DNA from: Planktothrix rubescens CCAP 1459/22 | GTDB lineage: Bacteria > Cyanobacteriota > Cyanobacteriia > Cyanobacteriales > Microcoleaceae | Assembly (NCBI GenBank): GCA_904830895.1 | Contig: LR882958.1 | Location: 4,979,501 to 5,043,500 of the forward strand | Length of the DNA stretch: 64,000 bases | Direction: 5' to 3' | Part shown: positions 35,842-44,683 of the stretch, piece after piece | Numbering within the stretch: the stretch's first letter is position 1 | How the letters are laid out: each line of letters begins with the position of its first letter | The notes under the pieces: model-generated | Database searches by the model: none | The model's input: the letters and a program-made list of their open reading frames with translations, nothing else | Told to the model about the DNA's origin: nothing | Position numbers and translations under genes: made by a program

Positions 35842-36093
35842 TTATTTCAAAAAAGGTACACGATCAAACTTCAACTCAAATTTAATCAAGATTGAAGGAT
35901 GATCAATGAGTCCAAATTCGGTTGAATTTTCATCTTCTAAATGTAAAGCAACAGCCTCTTGTAAATTATAAACCACATCATCCAAGGTTTCTCCCTGTGT
36001 GACTACATTAATATCAAGGCATTCAGCAACATAACCCTGTTGTTCGCCTCGATGAATAATGGCTTGGATATTTTCTTTTAATGACACAGACAT
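35842..36093 (-). CDS. HicB-like antitoxin
   Basis: 83 residues with the HicB beta fold: IIHRGEQQGYVAECLDINVV, TQGETLDDVVYNLQEAVALH. Unusually for HicB, no C-terminal helix-turn-helix or ribbon-helix-helix is seen. It would neutralise the HicA RNase encoded upstream at 36244-36489. The 150-base gap between them is longer than usual. Confidence 0.8.
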   Translation of the reverse strand: MSVSLKENIQAIIHRGEQQGYVAECLDINVVTQGETLDDVVYNLQEAVALHLEDENSTEFGLIDHPSILIKFELKFDRVPFLK

Positions 36094-36243
36094 AATTTTC
36101 CGGTAAACTCAAAAAATAGGGTATGTTACCTTTTAACTTAACACACCCTAGCCTCTATTTACATAGCCTGCAACAATACTTTTAATCTATATTTCTTCAT
36201 GCAGCTTTTCATAACCGTGAATAAGTGGATTTCTTTATAAAGA

Positions 36244-36489
36244 TTAATATTTTTTATAGAAGTAAACCCCAAGCTCTGACTCAGGAATATATTTAGCCGC
36301 TTGTTTGAAAATAGCCTTACAGGTTCCTGGATCTAACTGTCGGTGATTAGGGACTGTTAAGGTTTCCTTATTACCCAAATTATAACGACGTAGTTTAACA
36401 TGGCTTCCTTTTTGACTATGAATTTCAAAACCAAAGCGACCTAAGATCGAAATAACTTCTTCACCGGATAATACTTTAAACTGTGGCAT
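36244..36489 (-). CDS. HicA-like mRNA interferase toxin
   Basis: 81 residues of the dsRNA-binding-like HicA fold: VISILGRFGFEIHSQKGSHV (catalytic His in GSHVKLRR), LTVPNHRQLDPGTCKAIFKQ. Cleaves mRNA when free of HicB. The start lies only 31 bases from the left end of the IS5-like element at 36521, so the native promoter may have been displaced. Confidence 0.85.
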   Translation of the reverse strand: MPQFKVLSGEEVISILGRFGFEIHSQKGSHVKLRRYNLGNKETLTVPNHRQLDPGTCKAIFKQAAKYIPESELGVYFYKKY

Positions 36490-36520
36490 GATTTATAAAT
36501 CATTTTTACATAAATTTAAT

Positions 36521-37442
36521 AGAACTCTTGCAAAATAATTTTATGGTATTATGGTGAGTTTTGCTCAATTTCATAAAATCCCAGAGACTAACCATTCTTC
36601 ACAAACTTTTGCTAAAAACTCCATAAAATGGTAAAAATTGAAAGTGAATTAAGACAATAACTCTGCGATGAACACTCAATTTTATCTAAATTTGAAACCT
36701 CCTGAATTTAAACGGAGATTTGGTGTCAAGATTCAAACCTTTCAAGCAATGGTTAATGCCATAGAGCAGTTCAGGTTAGAACATCCTAAAGATAGGAGAG
36801 GACGTCACACCTGCCTGACTCTCCAAGAGCAAGTTTTAGTAGCCTTGGAGTATTGGCGAGAATACAGAACATATTTTCATATTGGGACAAATTGGGGAGT
36901 ATCAGAATCAACTATTTGCCGAATTGTTGCTAATATTGAATCAACTTTAATGAAAAACAGAAAAAATGTTACTCAGGAAAGAAAAAACATCACACGCTCA
37001 AAATTCAGTTAGTAATTGATCAAGAAACTAAACAGATTATTTGTACAGATTTTGGACAAGGACATTGCCACGATTTCAGCTTATTCAAAAAAAGCAAAAT
37101 TCATTTTCACCCCCAAACTGATAGTTTACAAGATAGTGGCTATCAAGGGATTAAGGATTATCACTTGAATAGCTATGTACCCAAAAAGAAACCCAAAAAT
37201 GGCAATCTTTCGGTCTTAGAAAAAGACTATAATCAAGCTTTGGCTCATCAACGAATTGTGATTGAACACGTTAATCGGAGCCTCAAAATTTTCAGGATCT
37301 TATCGAGTCGTTATCGAAATCGTCGTCGCCGTTATGGTCTTCGTTGTAATTTGTTGTCAGCCATTTATAATTATGAGTTGACACTCTTAGTCTGAAAGTG
37401 AAAATTTTTTATTATAGCATAGATTTTTTTTGCAAGAGGTCT
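36521..37442 (+). mobile_element. IS5-like element, defective
   Basis: Imperfect terminal inverted repeats AGAACTCTTGCAAAA (left, 36521) and the complement of AGACCTCTTGCAAAA (right, ending 37442) enclose a broken transposase. No clear target duplication is seen. The element separates hicA from the NTPase-WD40 gene and supplies the latter's apparent start codon. A solo end of the same element lies upstream of dnaB. Confidence 0.8.
36668..37395 (+). pseudogene. IS5-family transposase, internally deleted and frameshifted
   Basis: The N-terminal part (FKRRFGVKIQTFQAMVNAIE; HIGTNWGVSESTICRIVANI) has the helix-turn-helix of the DDE_4 group. After NRKNVTQERK the frame changes; the other frame resumes HTLKIQLVIDQETKQIICTD, DSGYQGIKDY and ends EHVNRSLKIFRILSSRYRNR. 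The stretch that normally holds the first catalytic Asp (DATE-type motif) is missing, about 45 residues. It cannot be active. Confidence 0.8.
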
Positions 37443-40400
37443 ATTAATCAATCTCGGACGATTATTTATAATTATTATTATCAAGAACAAACAGTTATAA
37501 CTGCTACAGAAGAAAATGTTAATGATAATTTATTGTGTCCCTATCAAGGATTATATCATTTTAGTCCTGAAAATGCCGAATATTTCTTTGGGCGAGAAGT
37601 CTTTGTAGAAAACCTGTTTCAATATACAGAAACCCGTAATTTTATTCCCATTTTAGGGGCATCGGGTAGCGGCAAATCTTCGGTAATTTTAGCGGGATTA
37701 GTGCCAAAATTAGTTAAAATCGGACATTGGCAATTTACCCATTTTCGACCCGGAAATGACCCGTTTCATGCCTTAGCTCAAGCGTTAGTTCCCCTCTATG
37801 TCAAGAATCTCGATGAAACTGACCGCATCGCTCAAGCTCGTAAATTAGCCGGATATTTTCAAGACAATACTATTCTTTTATCGGATGTTTTCTCAACTAT
37901 CCAAGGCAATTATCCCAATAATAGAATTTTACTCATCGCCGATCAATTTGAGGAACTTTACACCCTTTGTAACGATGAACAAACCCGCCGTAATTTTCTC
38001 GATATTCTCTTAAATACCTTTAAATCCTTTGCTGAAAAATCCTCTTTATCAACGGTCTTAGTGGGAACAATGCGGGCAGATTTTTTAGGAAATGCCCTGT
38101 CCTATCGTCCCTTAGCAGATGTATTGCAAAAAGGCAATATTATGTTAGGGCCGATGAATGAAAAAGAACTGAAAGATATTATTGAAAAACCTGCTCAAAA
38201 ATTAGGGGTGAGTTTTGAAGGAGGACTCGTTGAACGTATTCTCAGAGATGTGGATAAAGAACCGGGGAATTTACCCTTATTAGAATTTGCCTTAACGGAA
38301 CTTTGGAACAAACGAAAGGGGAAACAATTAACCCACAATGCTTATCAAGAAATTGGAGAAGTTTCGGGAGCATTAACTTGTTATGCGGATAGCGAATTTA
38401 GTAAACTCAAACCGGAACAACAACAGCAAGTGCGGCGAATATTTGTACAATTAGTGCGTCCAGGTGCAGGAACGGAAGACACCCGACGAGTGGCAACTAA
38501 AGCAGAATTAAATGATAGCAATTGGAATTTAGTCAAACAATTAGCGGATGCGAGATTAGTTGTTACCAGTCGGACGGTAATCACCCGTGAAATTACAGAC
38601 AATTCTCAACAACAACCGCAACAACTTAAAGAACAAGAAACCGTTGAAGTGGTTCATGAAGCGTTAATTAAAAATTGGGGTCAACTCAGACAATGGATGG
38701 CAACAGACCGAGAATTTAGAACCTGGCAAGAACGACTGCGGGCGGCGATGAATTATTGGCAGGAAAAGAACCAAGATCAAGGTTTATTATTACGGGGGGC
38801 GGCACTGGTTCAAGCCTCTGAACAACTGAAAACCCGTCGAGATGAATTGTCTCAAGATGAATTAGAATTTATTCAGTTAAGTCAAGAACTGTACGAAAAG
38901 GAAGAAAAACAAAAACAAAAACAACGTCAACAAATTGTTGGTGGCTCAATTGCCTTTGCTGTGATAGTTGCTCTCCTCGGTGTGTGGTCAGAAGTTCAAC
39001 GGCGCAAAGCATTTATTGGGGAGGAAAATGCCAATTTCAGAACGGAAATCGCCACATTACAACCTCGCTTAAATTCTACTTTGCCCGTGCAGATGGATGT
39101 GATCAAACTCAATCAAAAATTGAAACAGGCACAGGCACCAACAATAGATATCCAGTTACAAGGTACAGATTTATTGCGACAAATCGTTGACTGGCCAGGA
39201 CAGAAACCGATTAATAGTTTAGACGGCCATGAGAATTCTGTCATCGGTGTCACCTTCAGCCCCGACGGCAAATTCATCGCTTCTGGGAGTTGGGACAACA
39301 CCGTGAAACTGTGGAAACTGGATGGCACCCTCGTCACCACTCTCAAAGGCCATGAGAATTCTGTCAACAGTGTCGCCTTCAGCCCCGACGGGAAATTCAT
39401 CGCTTCTGGGAGTTGGGACAACATCGTGAAACTGTGGAAACTGGATGGCACTCTCGTCACCACTCTCAAAGGCCATGAGAATGTTGTCAACAGTGTCGCC
39501 TTCAGCCCCGACGGGAAATTCATCGCTTCTGGGAGTTCTGACAAGACGGTGAAACTGTGGAAACTGGATGGCACCCTCGTCACCACTCTCAAAGGCCATG
39601 AGAATGTTGTCAGCAGTGTCGCCTTCAGCCCCGACGGGAAATTCATCGCTTCTGGGAGTTGGGACAAGACGGTGAAACTGTGGAAACTTGATGGCACCCT
39701 CGTCACCACCCTCAAAGGCCATGAGAGTGATGTCTTGGGTGTCGCCTTCAGCCCCAAAGGGGATGTGATCGCTTCTGGGAGTGGTTACAACACGGTGAAA
39801 CTGTGGAACTTTAACCGAGATGAACTCCTCAAGCACGCTTGTAGTTCGATAACTGGCTACCTAAGAAATAACCCGAACCCCAGTGACGATGAGCGTCGTC
39901 TTTGTGGGGAGAAAGCTTCAGGAAAAGTTTTGTTTTTGCAGGGTGAGAAACTTGCAGCAGAGGGTAAAATTAAGCAAGCGGTTTCTAAGTTTCAACAAGC
40001 TGCCAAACTGGACTCTAACTTTAGTTTAAAGTTAGCCGCCGCGAGTTTAGTTCTGTTTGGAGAATTATTAGCAGAAAATGGTAAACTTGATGAAGCAATT
40101 TTAGGTTTCCAAAAGGCATTAGAATTTGACCCTGGCTTAAAATTTAATCCCAAAACTGAAGTTGCAAAGCATAGATTTAAAAGAGGTCAGCAATTAATAG
40201 AAGATATAGAATATATAGAATTTGATGAAGAAGCAATTTTAGCTTACAATCAAGCCCAAGAATTAGATCCAAATTTAAAAATTTCGGCTTCTGATTGGAA
40301 TCAACTGTGTTGGGCAGGAAGTATTAATAAAGAAGCTGATCAAGTTATATTTGCCTGTAATAAAGCCGTTGAACTTGATCCTAAAAATGGATGGGTTTAT

Positions 40401-40586
40401 AACAGTCGGGGTTTAGCCAGGACGTTAACAGGTGATTCTAAAGGTGCAATTGAAGATTTTGAAATATTTGTGAAATCGGCTGGAAATGCTGAGGAGAAAA
40501 AACAACGAAAAGCTTGGATAGCATCTCTTAACAAGGGTAAAAATCCGTTTACAGATGAGGTATTAGAACAACTGCGTTCTAATTGA
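37398..40586 (+). CDS. STAND-type NTPase with WD40 and TPR repeats, 5'-truncated by IS
   Basis: 1062 residues. Walker A GASGSGKSSVILAGL (residues 86-100), Walker B RILLIADQFEELYTL, and PLLEFALTELW mark the NTPase of the nSTAND1 type. A membrane helix follows (VGGSIAFAVIVALLGVW), then five WD40 repeats (about residues 610-810; SPDGKFIASGSWDNTVKLW) and TPR-like helices. Such proteins are scaffolds, often signalling or conflict-related. The only start is a GTG inside the IS, and the first 15 codons are IS sequence; the domain usually preceding CPYQGLYHFSPENAEYFFGR is absent, so the original N-terminal effector was probably lost. Confidence 0.82.
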   Translation: MKIFYYSIDFFCKRSINQSRTIIYNYYYQEQTVITATEENVNDNLLCPYQGLYHFSPENAEYFFGREVFVENLFQYTETRNFIPILGASGSGKSSVILAGLVPKLVKIGHWQFTHFRPGNDPFHALAQALVPLYVKNLDETDRIAQARKLAGYFQDNTILLSDVFSTIQGNYPNNRILLIADQFEELYTLCNDEQTRRNFLDILLNTFKSFAEKSSLSTVLVGTMRADFLGNALSYRPLADVLQKGNIMLGPMNEKELKDIIEKPAQKLGVSFEGGLVERILRDVDKEPGNLPLLEFALTELWNKRKGKQLTHNAYQEIGEVSGALTCYADSEFSKLKPEQQQQVRRIFVQLVRPGAGTEDTRRVATKAELNDSNWNLVKQLADARLVVTSRTVITREITDNSQQQPQQLKEQETVEVVHEALIKNWGQLRQWMATDREFRTWQERLRAAMNYWQEKNQDQGLLLRGAALVQASEQLKTRRDELSQDELEFIQLSQELYEKEEKQKQKQRQQIVGGSIAFAVIVALLGVWSEVQRRKAFIGEENANFRTEIATLQPRLNSTLPVQMDVIKLNQKLKQAQAPTIDIQLQGTDLLRQIVDWPGQKPINSLDGHENSVIGVTFSPDGKFIASGSWDNTVKLWKLDGTLVTTLKGHENSVNSVAFSPDGKFIASGSWDNIVKLWKLDGTLVTTLKGHENVVNSVAFSPDGKFIASGSSDKTVKLWKLDGTLVTTLKGHENVVSSVAFSPDGKFIASGSWDKTVKLWKLDGTLVTTLKGHESDVLGVAFSPKGDVIASGSGYNTVKLWNFNRDELLKHACSSITGYLRNNPNPSDDERRLCGEKASGKVLFLQGEKLAAEGKIKQAVSKFQQAAKLDSNFSLKLAAASLVLFGELLAENGKLDEAILGFQKALEFDPGLKFNPKTEVAKHRFKRGQQLIEDIEYIEFDEEAILAYNQAQELDPNLKISASDWNQLCWAGSINKEADQVIFACNKAVELDPKNGWVYNSRGLARTLTGDSKGAIEDFEIFVKSAGNAEEKKQRKAWIASLNKGKNPFTDEVLEQLRSN
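39224..39800 (+). repeat. Near-identical 123-bp WD40 repeats
   Basis: Five units of 123 bp (41 codons) differing by a few bases, e.g. SWDN, SSDK and SWDK at the same place. Such DNA-level identity means recent duplication or gene conversion. Antisense frames of about 200 codons across it are a by-product and are not called. Confidence 0.9.
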
Positions 40587-40809
40587 TAAGCTTGATAGGC
40601 TCTCCCCTACTAATTGAGGTTCGTGGATAGTCTCAGAAGACATCCTGAACTTTTCCATCCTTTTCCATCCTGACTTCCTGAGAAAGATTGTTTCTAGTCA
40701 TACCTGAGCGTTGAAAACTCCTGAACTTATCCCTATCGACAGTTTAACGGATATCGAACACACTTGAACTATAGATAGATGATATAGGGTTTCCCCAAGA
40801 GGTAAGACC

Positions 40810-41214
40810 ATGATGAGAACTATTTTAGTTGTTGAAGATAATCTTGTTAACTGGAAAGTCTTTGAACGGATTTTAACCAGACGTGGCGGGTTAATGGCAA
40901 AACATACCGAAGATGTGCAAACTGTCATGGAAATGGCGGCTAACAAACAAGCGGATCTAATCTTAATGGATGTGTCTTTAACCAATAGTTATTATGGGGG
41001 AAAAGCCGTTGATGGGATTGAAATTACCAAAATGTTAAAAGCGAACCCCGCCACCGCCCAACTGCCAGTTATTTTAGTAACCGCCCATGCGACCACGGGC
41101 GATCGCGAAAACTTTTTAGCGCGTAGTGGCGCCGATGGTTATATTCCTAAACCCGTCGTTGATCATAAGGATTTTGTTGCACAAATTAAATCCAAATTAC
41201 CCGCAGATGAATAA
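40810..41214 (+). CDS. Response regulator, single receiver domain (CheY-like)
   Basis: 134 residues; receiver domain only. ILVVEDNLVNWKVFERIL (acidic pocket), phospho-acceptor Asp in LILMDVSL, Thr/Ser in ILVTAHATTGDRENF and Lys in GYIPKPV. GAGGT lies before the double ATG at 40810/40813. With no output domain it probably works by protein contact. The neighbouring 100-residue protein follows after 41 bases and may share the transcript. Confidence 0.9.
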   Translation: MMRTILVVEDNLVNWKVFERILTRRGGLMAKHTEDVQTVMEMAANKQADLILMDVSLTNSYYGGKAVDGIEITKMLKANPATAQLPVILVTAHATTGDRENFLARSGADGYIPKPVVDHKDFVAQIKSKLPADE

Positions 41215-41255
41215 AAAAAACTTTAATTTCATAGAATCAACCTTGGTCGAAAATT

Positions 41256-41558
41256 ATGATTTTACCAGAGTGCATTATTCTGCAACAAGAAGCCACCAAC
41301 CCGAATACCCCAAAAGAAACCTTAATCGAGTTACTCAATGAGTTTCCTAAACCTGTTTTGAGTAATCCACAATTTCGGGTTTTATGTTTGAATTATCCCC
41401 AACTTCTCCATAAAATTTCGGTCGCGACTCTGCGCCTCTTGGTTCAGTTTAACACAGCCCCAGAAAGTTTTCTGCACTGGGTCGAAAACAATTCTGAACC
41501 TGATGTTTTAGCGGGGTTTAATTATTCTACTAATCCTGAACTCTCCAGTTATAAATAA
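41256..41558 (+). CDS. Hypothetical protein (100 aa)
   Basis: Alpha-helical soluble protein: ILQQEATNPNTPKETLIELL, VLSNPQFRVLCLNYPQLL, EPDVLAGFNYSTNPELSSYK. The NPNTP and N-P spacing recalls variant leucine-rich/HEAT-like helical repeats, but this is a weak resemblance. Same strand as the receiver gene, 41 bases downstream. Confidence 0.6.
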   Translation: MILPECIILQQEATNPNTPKETLIELLNEFPKPVLSNPQFRVLCLNYPQLLHKISVATLRLLVQFNTAPESFLHWVENNSEPDVLAGFNYSTNPELSSYK

Positions 41559-41603
41559 GATAAAATGGCATGATATCGCAAATTTTTGTCAAAAAATCGA
41601 TAT

Positions 41604-41971
41604 TTAAATTATAGGCTGTATCAGAGGCGCGATCGCACCAACAAATACCTTTAACAAAACTTCCTTAACAATAAACTCCACTACATTAATACTAACAGAA
41701 TTTCCCAATTGATAATAAGCCTTATCATCATGATAATGTAGACAAAAATGATCGGGAAACCCTTGTAAACGATTCGCTTCACGGGGAGTAATGCGACGAA
41801 CACGATAATATTGTCTTTAAAGTTAGCTTGATAAACCCATCTGGAATCTTGATTAATCTCGCTACTCAGCAAACATTGAGGTTTAAACTCTAATGCTAAA
41901 GCTGCTTTTTCAAAAGCAAGTCTGATTCCTCCAATTCCAGCAAATAAATCAATGAATTTAATGGTTTTCAT
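41604..41971 (-). pseudogene. C5-cytosine DNA methyltransferase, internal deletion
   Basis: The 5' part encodes motif I (IKFIDLFAGIGGIRLAFEKA) and DSRWVYQANF; then the frame jumps to the C-terminal motifs RRITPREANRLQGFPDHF and YQLGNSVSINVVEFIVKEV, ending at 41604. Motif IV (PCQ), the catalytic cysteine, and the target-recognition region are missing. A dead remnant of a methylase, probably from a former R-M system. Confidence 0.88.
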
Positions 41972-41978
41972 TATAATA

Positions 41979-42108
41979 TTATGAATTTTCTCTAATAAAT
42001 TTGGCTAACAGTTGAATTTCTTCCTTTGAGAAGGCTACAGTACAATCACTATAAAGACAAATTGTACTTACTGCATTTTTTCTAATGTTAATATTGCCGG
42101 CTCCATCT
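41979..42108 (-). pseudogene. Unrecognised gene fragment next to the dead methylase
   Basis: The minus strand reads NIRKNAVSTICLYSDCTVAF and then SKEEIQLLAKFIRENS before a TAA at 41979. It is clearly protein-like and lies just upstream of the methylase remnant, so it may be the C-terminus of a partner gene. Its 5' part is gone. Confidence 0.5.
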
Positions 42109-42127
42109 ATTTGTCAAAGGTTTAGAT

Positions 42128-42250
42128 CAGTTTGTCAATTTTTAAGTGCATTTTCAAAAACTTCCCTAACAACTCAACTCCCCAACGAAGCCGATAAATT
42201 TCCCAAATTTCAGCATCAGTAACACCCGCTTATCCATCGGGATGTAATTG
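42128..42250 (-). pseudogene. IS4-family transposase relict
   Basis: The minus strand encodes AEIWEIYRLRWGVELLGKFL then KMHLKIDKL, the conserved Y-R-W region around the catalytic Glu of IS4-type transposases. Stops and truncations on both sides show it is a fragment. Confidence 0.65.
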
Positions 42251-42252
42251 AT

Positions 42253-42328
42253 ACTCTCATCGTCTGAAGACAGGCTCGATTCTGCGGACAGAATTAAATC
42301 ACTTTAATTCTTGCTACGACCGCCGGGC
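42253..42328 (-). repeat. Interspersed repeat, short third copy
   Basis: Shares GCTCGATTCTGCGGACAG and flanking bases with copy B (14205-14525), same orientation. Only the terminal 75 bases are present. It ends about 70 bases upstream of rpsO, at the edge of the decayed region. Confidence 0.7.
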
Positions 42329-42399
42329 AAAACTGATCAAAAGTGTGGTATCCTAAGTGATTGTGGAAATTTACGGATCATCTCTGAGATTCAACAACT

Positions 42400-42669
42400 A
42401 TGGCTCTCACACAGCAGCGTAAACAAGAAATCATGTCCGAGCACCAAACCCATGAAACCGATACCGGTTCCTGCGAGGTGCAAGTGGCTATGCTGACGGA
42501 ACGGATTAGCAAACTCAGCGAACACTTAAAAATCAATAAAAAAGATCACGCTTCTCGCCGTGGACTTTTACAAATGATTAGTCGTCGTAAAAGCCTGTTA
42601 GGTTTTTTACAACGCCTAGACAAACCACGCTACCAAGCGTTAATCGCTCGTTTAGGAATTCGGGGTTAG
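42400..42669 (+). CDS. rpsO: 30S ribosomal protein S15
   Basis: 89 residues, standard length. Binds 16S rRNA in the central domain of the small subunit. Signature HETDTGSCEVQVAMLTERIS, HLKINKKDHASRRGLLQMIS, RRKSLLGFLQRLD. Followed after 87 bases by pam68, a gene order I recall as common in cyanobacteria. Confidence 0.97.
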   Translation: MALTQQRKQEIMSEHQTHETDTGSCEVQVAMLTERISKLSEHLKINKKDHASRRGLLQMISRRKSLLGFLQRLDKPRYQALIARLGIRG

Positions 42670-42756
42670 GGTTTTTCAGGCCTTCTGTAAATCCCTCTAT
42701 CTTGATTCCCGACCTCAAGCTTTCCTCCTGCATTTCCAGACCCCTTTTCTGAACCT

Positions 42757-43293
42757 ATGTCCTCTGAACGTCCGACCACACGGCCCGCCTTTGAACCCAA
42801 GAAAAATCGCAAAAAAACCGATAAAGCGACTTCTAATCCCCCAGACAAGGCGATTTCAGACCCTAAACCAAAAAAAACAAATCAGAAAGTTAAGGCAACT
42901 TCTAAGTCTCCCCAACCTGAACCCAAAAGTCAGAAGGAGACTAAACGCACCTACACCCGGGAAGAAACAGCAATTCCAGAGAAAGTCAGTCAACGGATGC
43001 TCTCTCGGATGGTGGTTTTAGCTGGAATTCCTTTGCTCCTGGGCTTAGGAAGCTTCATCGGCAGTTACTTCATCATTACTCAAGATTTACTTGTCCTTCC
43101 CAATACGGCTATTGTAATTTTGAGTATGGGATGTTTTGGGTTAAGTGTCCTGGGGTTAAGCTATGGGGTGCTGTCCGCATCCTGGGACGAGGACGCCCCG
43201 GGTAGTGTTCTGGGCTGGCAGGAATTTCAACTGAATTTAGGGCGAATGCAGGATGGATGGAAAGCTGCCAGGCAAAACAAACAGAAAAATTAA
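42757..43293 (+). CDS. PAM68-family photosystem II assembly protein
   Basis: 178 residues. A long basic, Lys/Pro-rich N-terminus (KKNRKKTDKATSNPPDKA) is followed by two membrane helices (MVVLAGIPLLLGLGSFIGSY and TAIVILSMGCFGLSVLGLSY) and the C-terminal SASWDEDAPGSVLGWQEFQL. This is the PAM68 layout; in plants and Synechocystis it helps insert chlorophyll proteins and build PSII in the thylakoid membrane. Probably co-transcribed with rpsO. Confidence 0.85.
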   Translation: MSSERPTTRPAFEPKKNRKKTDKATSNPPDKAISDPKPKKTNQKVKATSKSPQPEPKSQKETKRTYTREETAIPEKVSQRMLSRMVVLAGIPLLLGLGSFIGSYFIITQDLLVLPNTAIVILSMGCFGLSVLGLSYGVLSASWDEDAPGSVLGWQEFQLNLGRMQDGWKAARQNKQKN

Positions 43294-43406
43294 GAATTCA
43301 CAAGATTGTGTCCAAAACTGAATTGTTAAATTGGCTTTAATCTAGGCCGTATTTTCTTAGACAATTTCAGCTTTTTAAGTTTGATCCATCGATCATAAAA
43401 CCATAA

Positions 43407-44468
43407 ATGATTATAGTAATGAAAGTCGGCACACCAGAAGCCGAAATTGAACGTTTAACTGAAGATCTCAACACCAGTTGGGGTTTATCACCGGAGAAAA
43501 TTGTCGGTAAACACAAAGTTGTGATTGGGTTAGTCGGTGAAACTGTCGATCTCGACCCTTTACAACTGCGGGAAATGAGTCCTTTTATTGAGGACGTCAT
43601 GCGGGTAGAAAAACCCTATAAACGGGTGAGTCGTGCCTACCGTCAGGGGGAAGCCAGTGAAGTCACTGTTCCAACTCCCGCCGGGAATGTTACCTTCAGC
43701 GAACATCATCCCCTAGTCGTTGTGGCTGGGCCTTGCTCGGTGGAAAACGAGGAGATGATTGTCGAAACCGCAAAACGAGTTAAAGCCGCTGGAGCTAAAT
43801 TCCTGCGGGGGGGAGCTTTCAAACCTCGGACGTCTCCTTATGCGTTTCAAGGACATGGTGAAAGTGCATTAGGGTTATTAGCTGCGGCCCGTGATGCAAC
43901 GGGATTAGGTATTATTACGGAGTTAATGGATGCCGAAGACCTGGAAAAATTAGGGGAAGTTGCCGATATTATTCAAATTGGCGCTCGCAATATGCAGAAC
44001 TTTTCCCTATTGAAAAAAGTGGGAGCGCAAAACAAACCCATTTTGCTCAAGCGGGGAATGTCGGCCACCATCGAAGAATGGTTAATGGCGGCGGAATATA
44101 TCCTAGCGGGTGGCAACCCTAACGTAATTTTATGTGAACGGGGAATTCGCACCTTTGATCGTCAGTATGCCCGTAATACCTTGGATTTATCCGTTTTACC
44201 TGTATTGCGATCGCTGACTCACCTACCAATTATGATCGATCCTAGTCATGGCGTCGGTGTGGCGGAATATGTTCCCGCCATGGCCATGGCTGCCATTGCC
44301 GCCGGAACAGATTCCCTGATGATTGAAGTCCATCCCAATCCGGCTAAAGCCCTATCTGATGGCCCTCAATCCCTGACTCCAGAACGGTTTGACCGCTTAA
44401 TGCAAGAATTGTCTGTCATCGGTAATGCCGTAGGTCGTTGGCCGAAAGAACTGGCCGTTGTCGGTTAA
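43407..44468 (+). CDS. aroF: 3-deoxy-7-phosphoheptulonate (DAHP) synthase
   Basis: 353 residues. First step of the shikimate pathway, joining PEP and erythrose 4-phosphate. The N-terminal ferredoxin-like domain (IVMKVGTPEAEIERLTEDLN) followed by the barrel marks the type I-beta form. Barrel motifs: VVVAGPCSVENEEMIVETAK, KFLRGGAFKPRTSPYAFQG, QIGARNMQNFSLLK, PILLKRGMSATIEEWL, MIDPSHGVG. Followed by a strong terminator. Confidence 0.95.
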   Translation: MIIVMKVGTPEAEIERLTEDLNTSWGLSPEKIVGKHKVVIGLVGETVDLDPLQLREMSPFIEDVMRVEKPYKRVSRAYRQGEASEVTVPTPAGNVTFSEHHPLVVVAGPCSVENEEMIVETAKRVKAAGAKFLRGGAFKPRTSPYAFQGHGESALGLLAAARDATGLGIITELMDAEDLEKLGEVADIIQIGARNMQNFSLLKKVGAQNKPILLKRGMSATIEEWLMAAEYILAGGNPNVILCERGIRTFDRQYARNTLDLSVLPVLRSLTHLPIMIDPSHGVGVAEYVPAMAMAAIAAGTDSLMIEVHPNPAKALSDGPQSLTPERFDRLMQELSVIGNAVGRWPKELAVVG

Positions 44469-44496
44469 ATTAGTCTCAAAAATTTGGAACTTGATC

Positions 44497-44527
44497 AAGG
44501 CGTTTGTAGCAAACGCCTTTGTTTTTG
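44497..44527 (+). terminator. Rho-independent terminator after aroF
   Basis: Perfect stem AAGGCGTTTG/CAAACGCCTT with a 3-base loop followed by TGTTTTT. Confidence 0.9.
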
Positions 44528-44534
44528 GTATCCA

Positions 44535-44630
44535 TATATAGCAATCCTATTTGAGTTATAGGAATAAATGGGCCTGAAACCCAGGCACAGCAAGGAGCCA
44601 ATATTAGAACCTACTTAGGATTGCTATATA
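44535..44630. mobile_element. MITE-like element, 96 bp, copy 1
   Basis: Ends TATATAGCAATCCTA and its complement TAGGATTGCTATATA. The interior (CCCAGGCACAGCAAGGAGCC) matches the copy at 50791-50886, which is inverted, with only a few mismatches. No coding capacity. Related TATATAGTAATCCTAAAT sequence is seen near 25950. Confidence 0.85.
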
Positions 44631-44683
44631 ATGATTGTGTTAGAATCTCGGCAAAAATTATTTCTTGAGGAGTGAATCTACCC

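Noticed and set aside
39113-39836. Two antisense frames of more than 200 codons in the WD40 region
   Set aside because: Caused by the 123-bp coding repeats; periodic repeats keep antisense frames open by chance.
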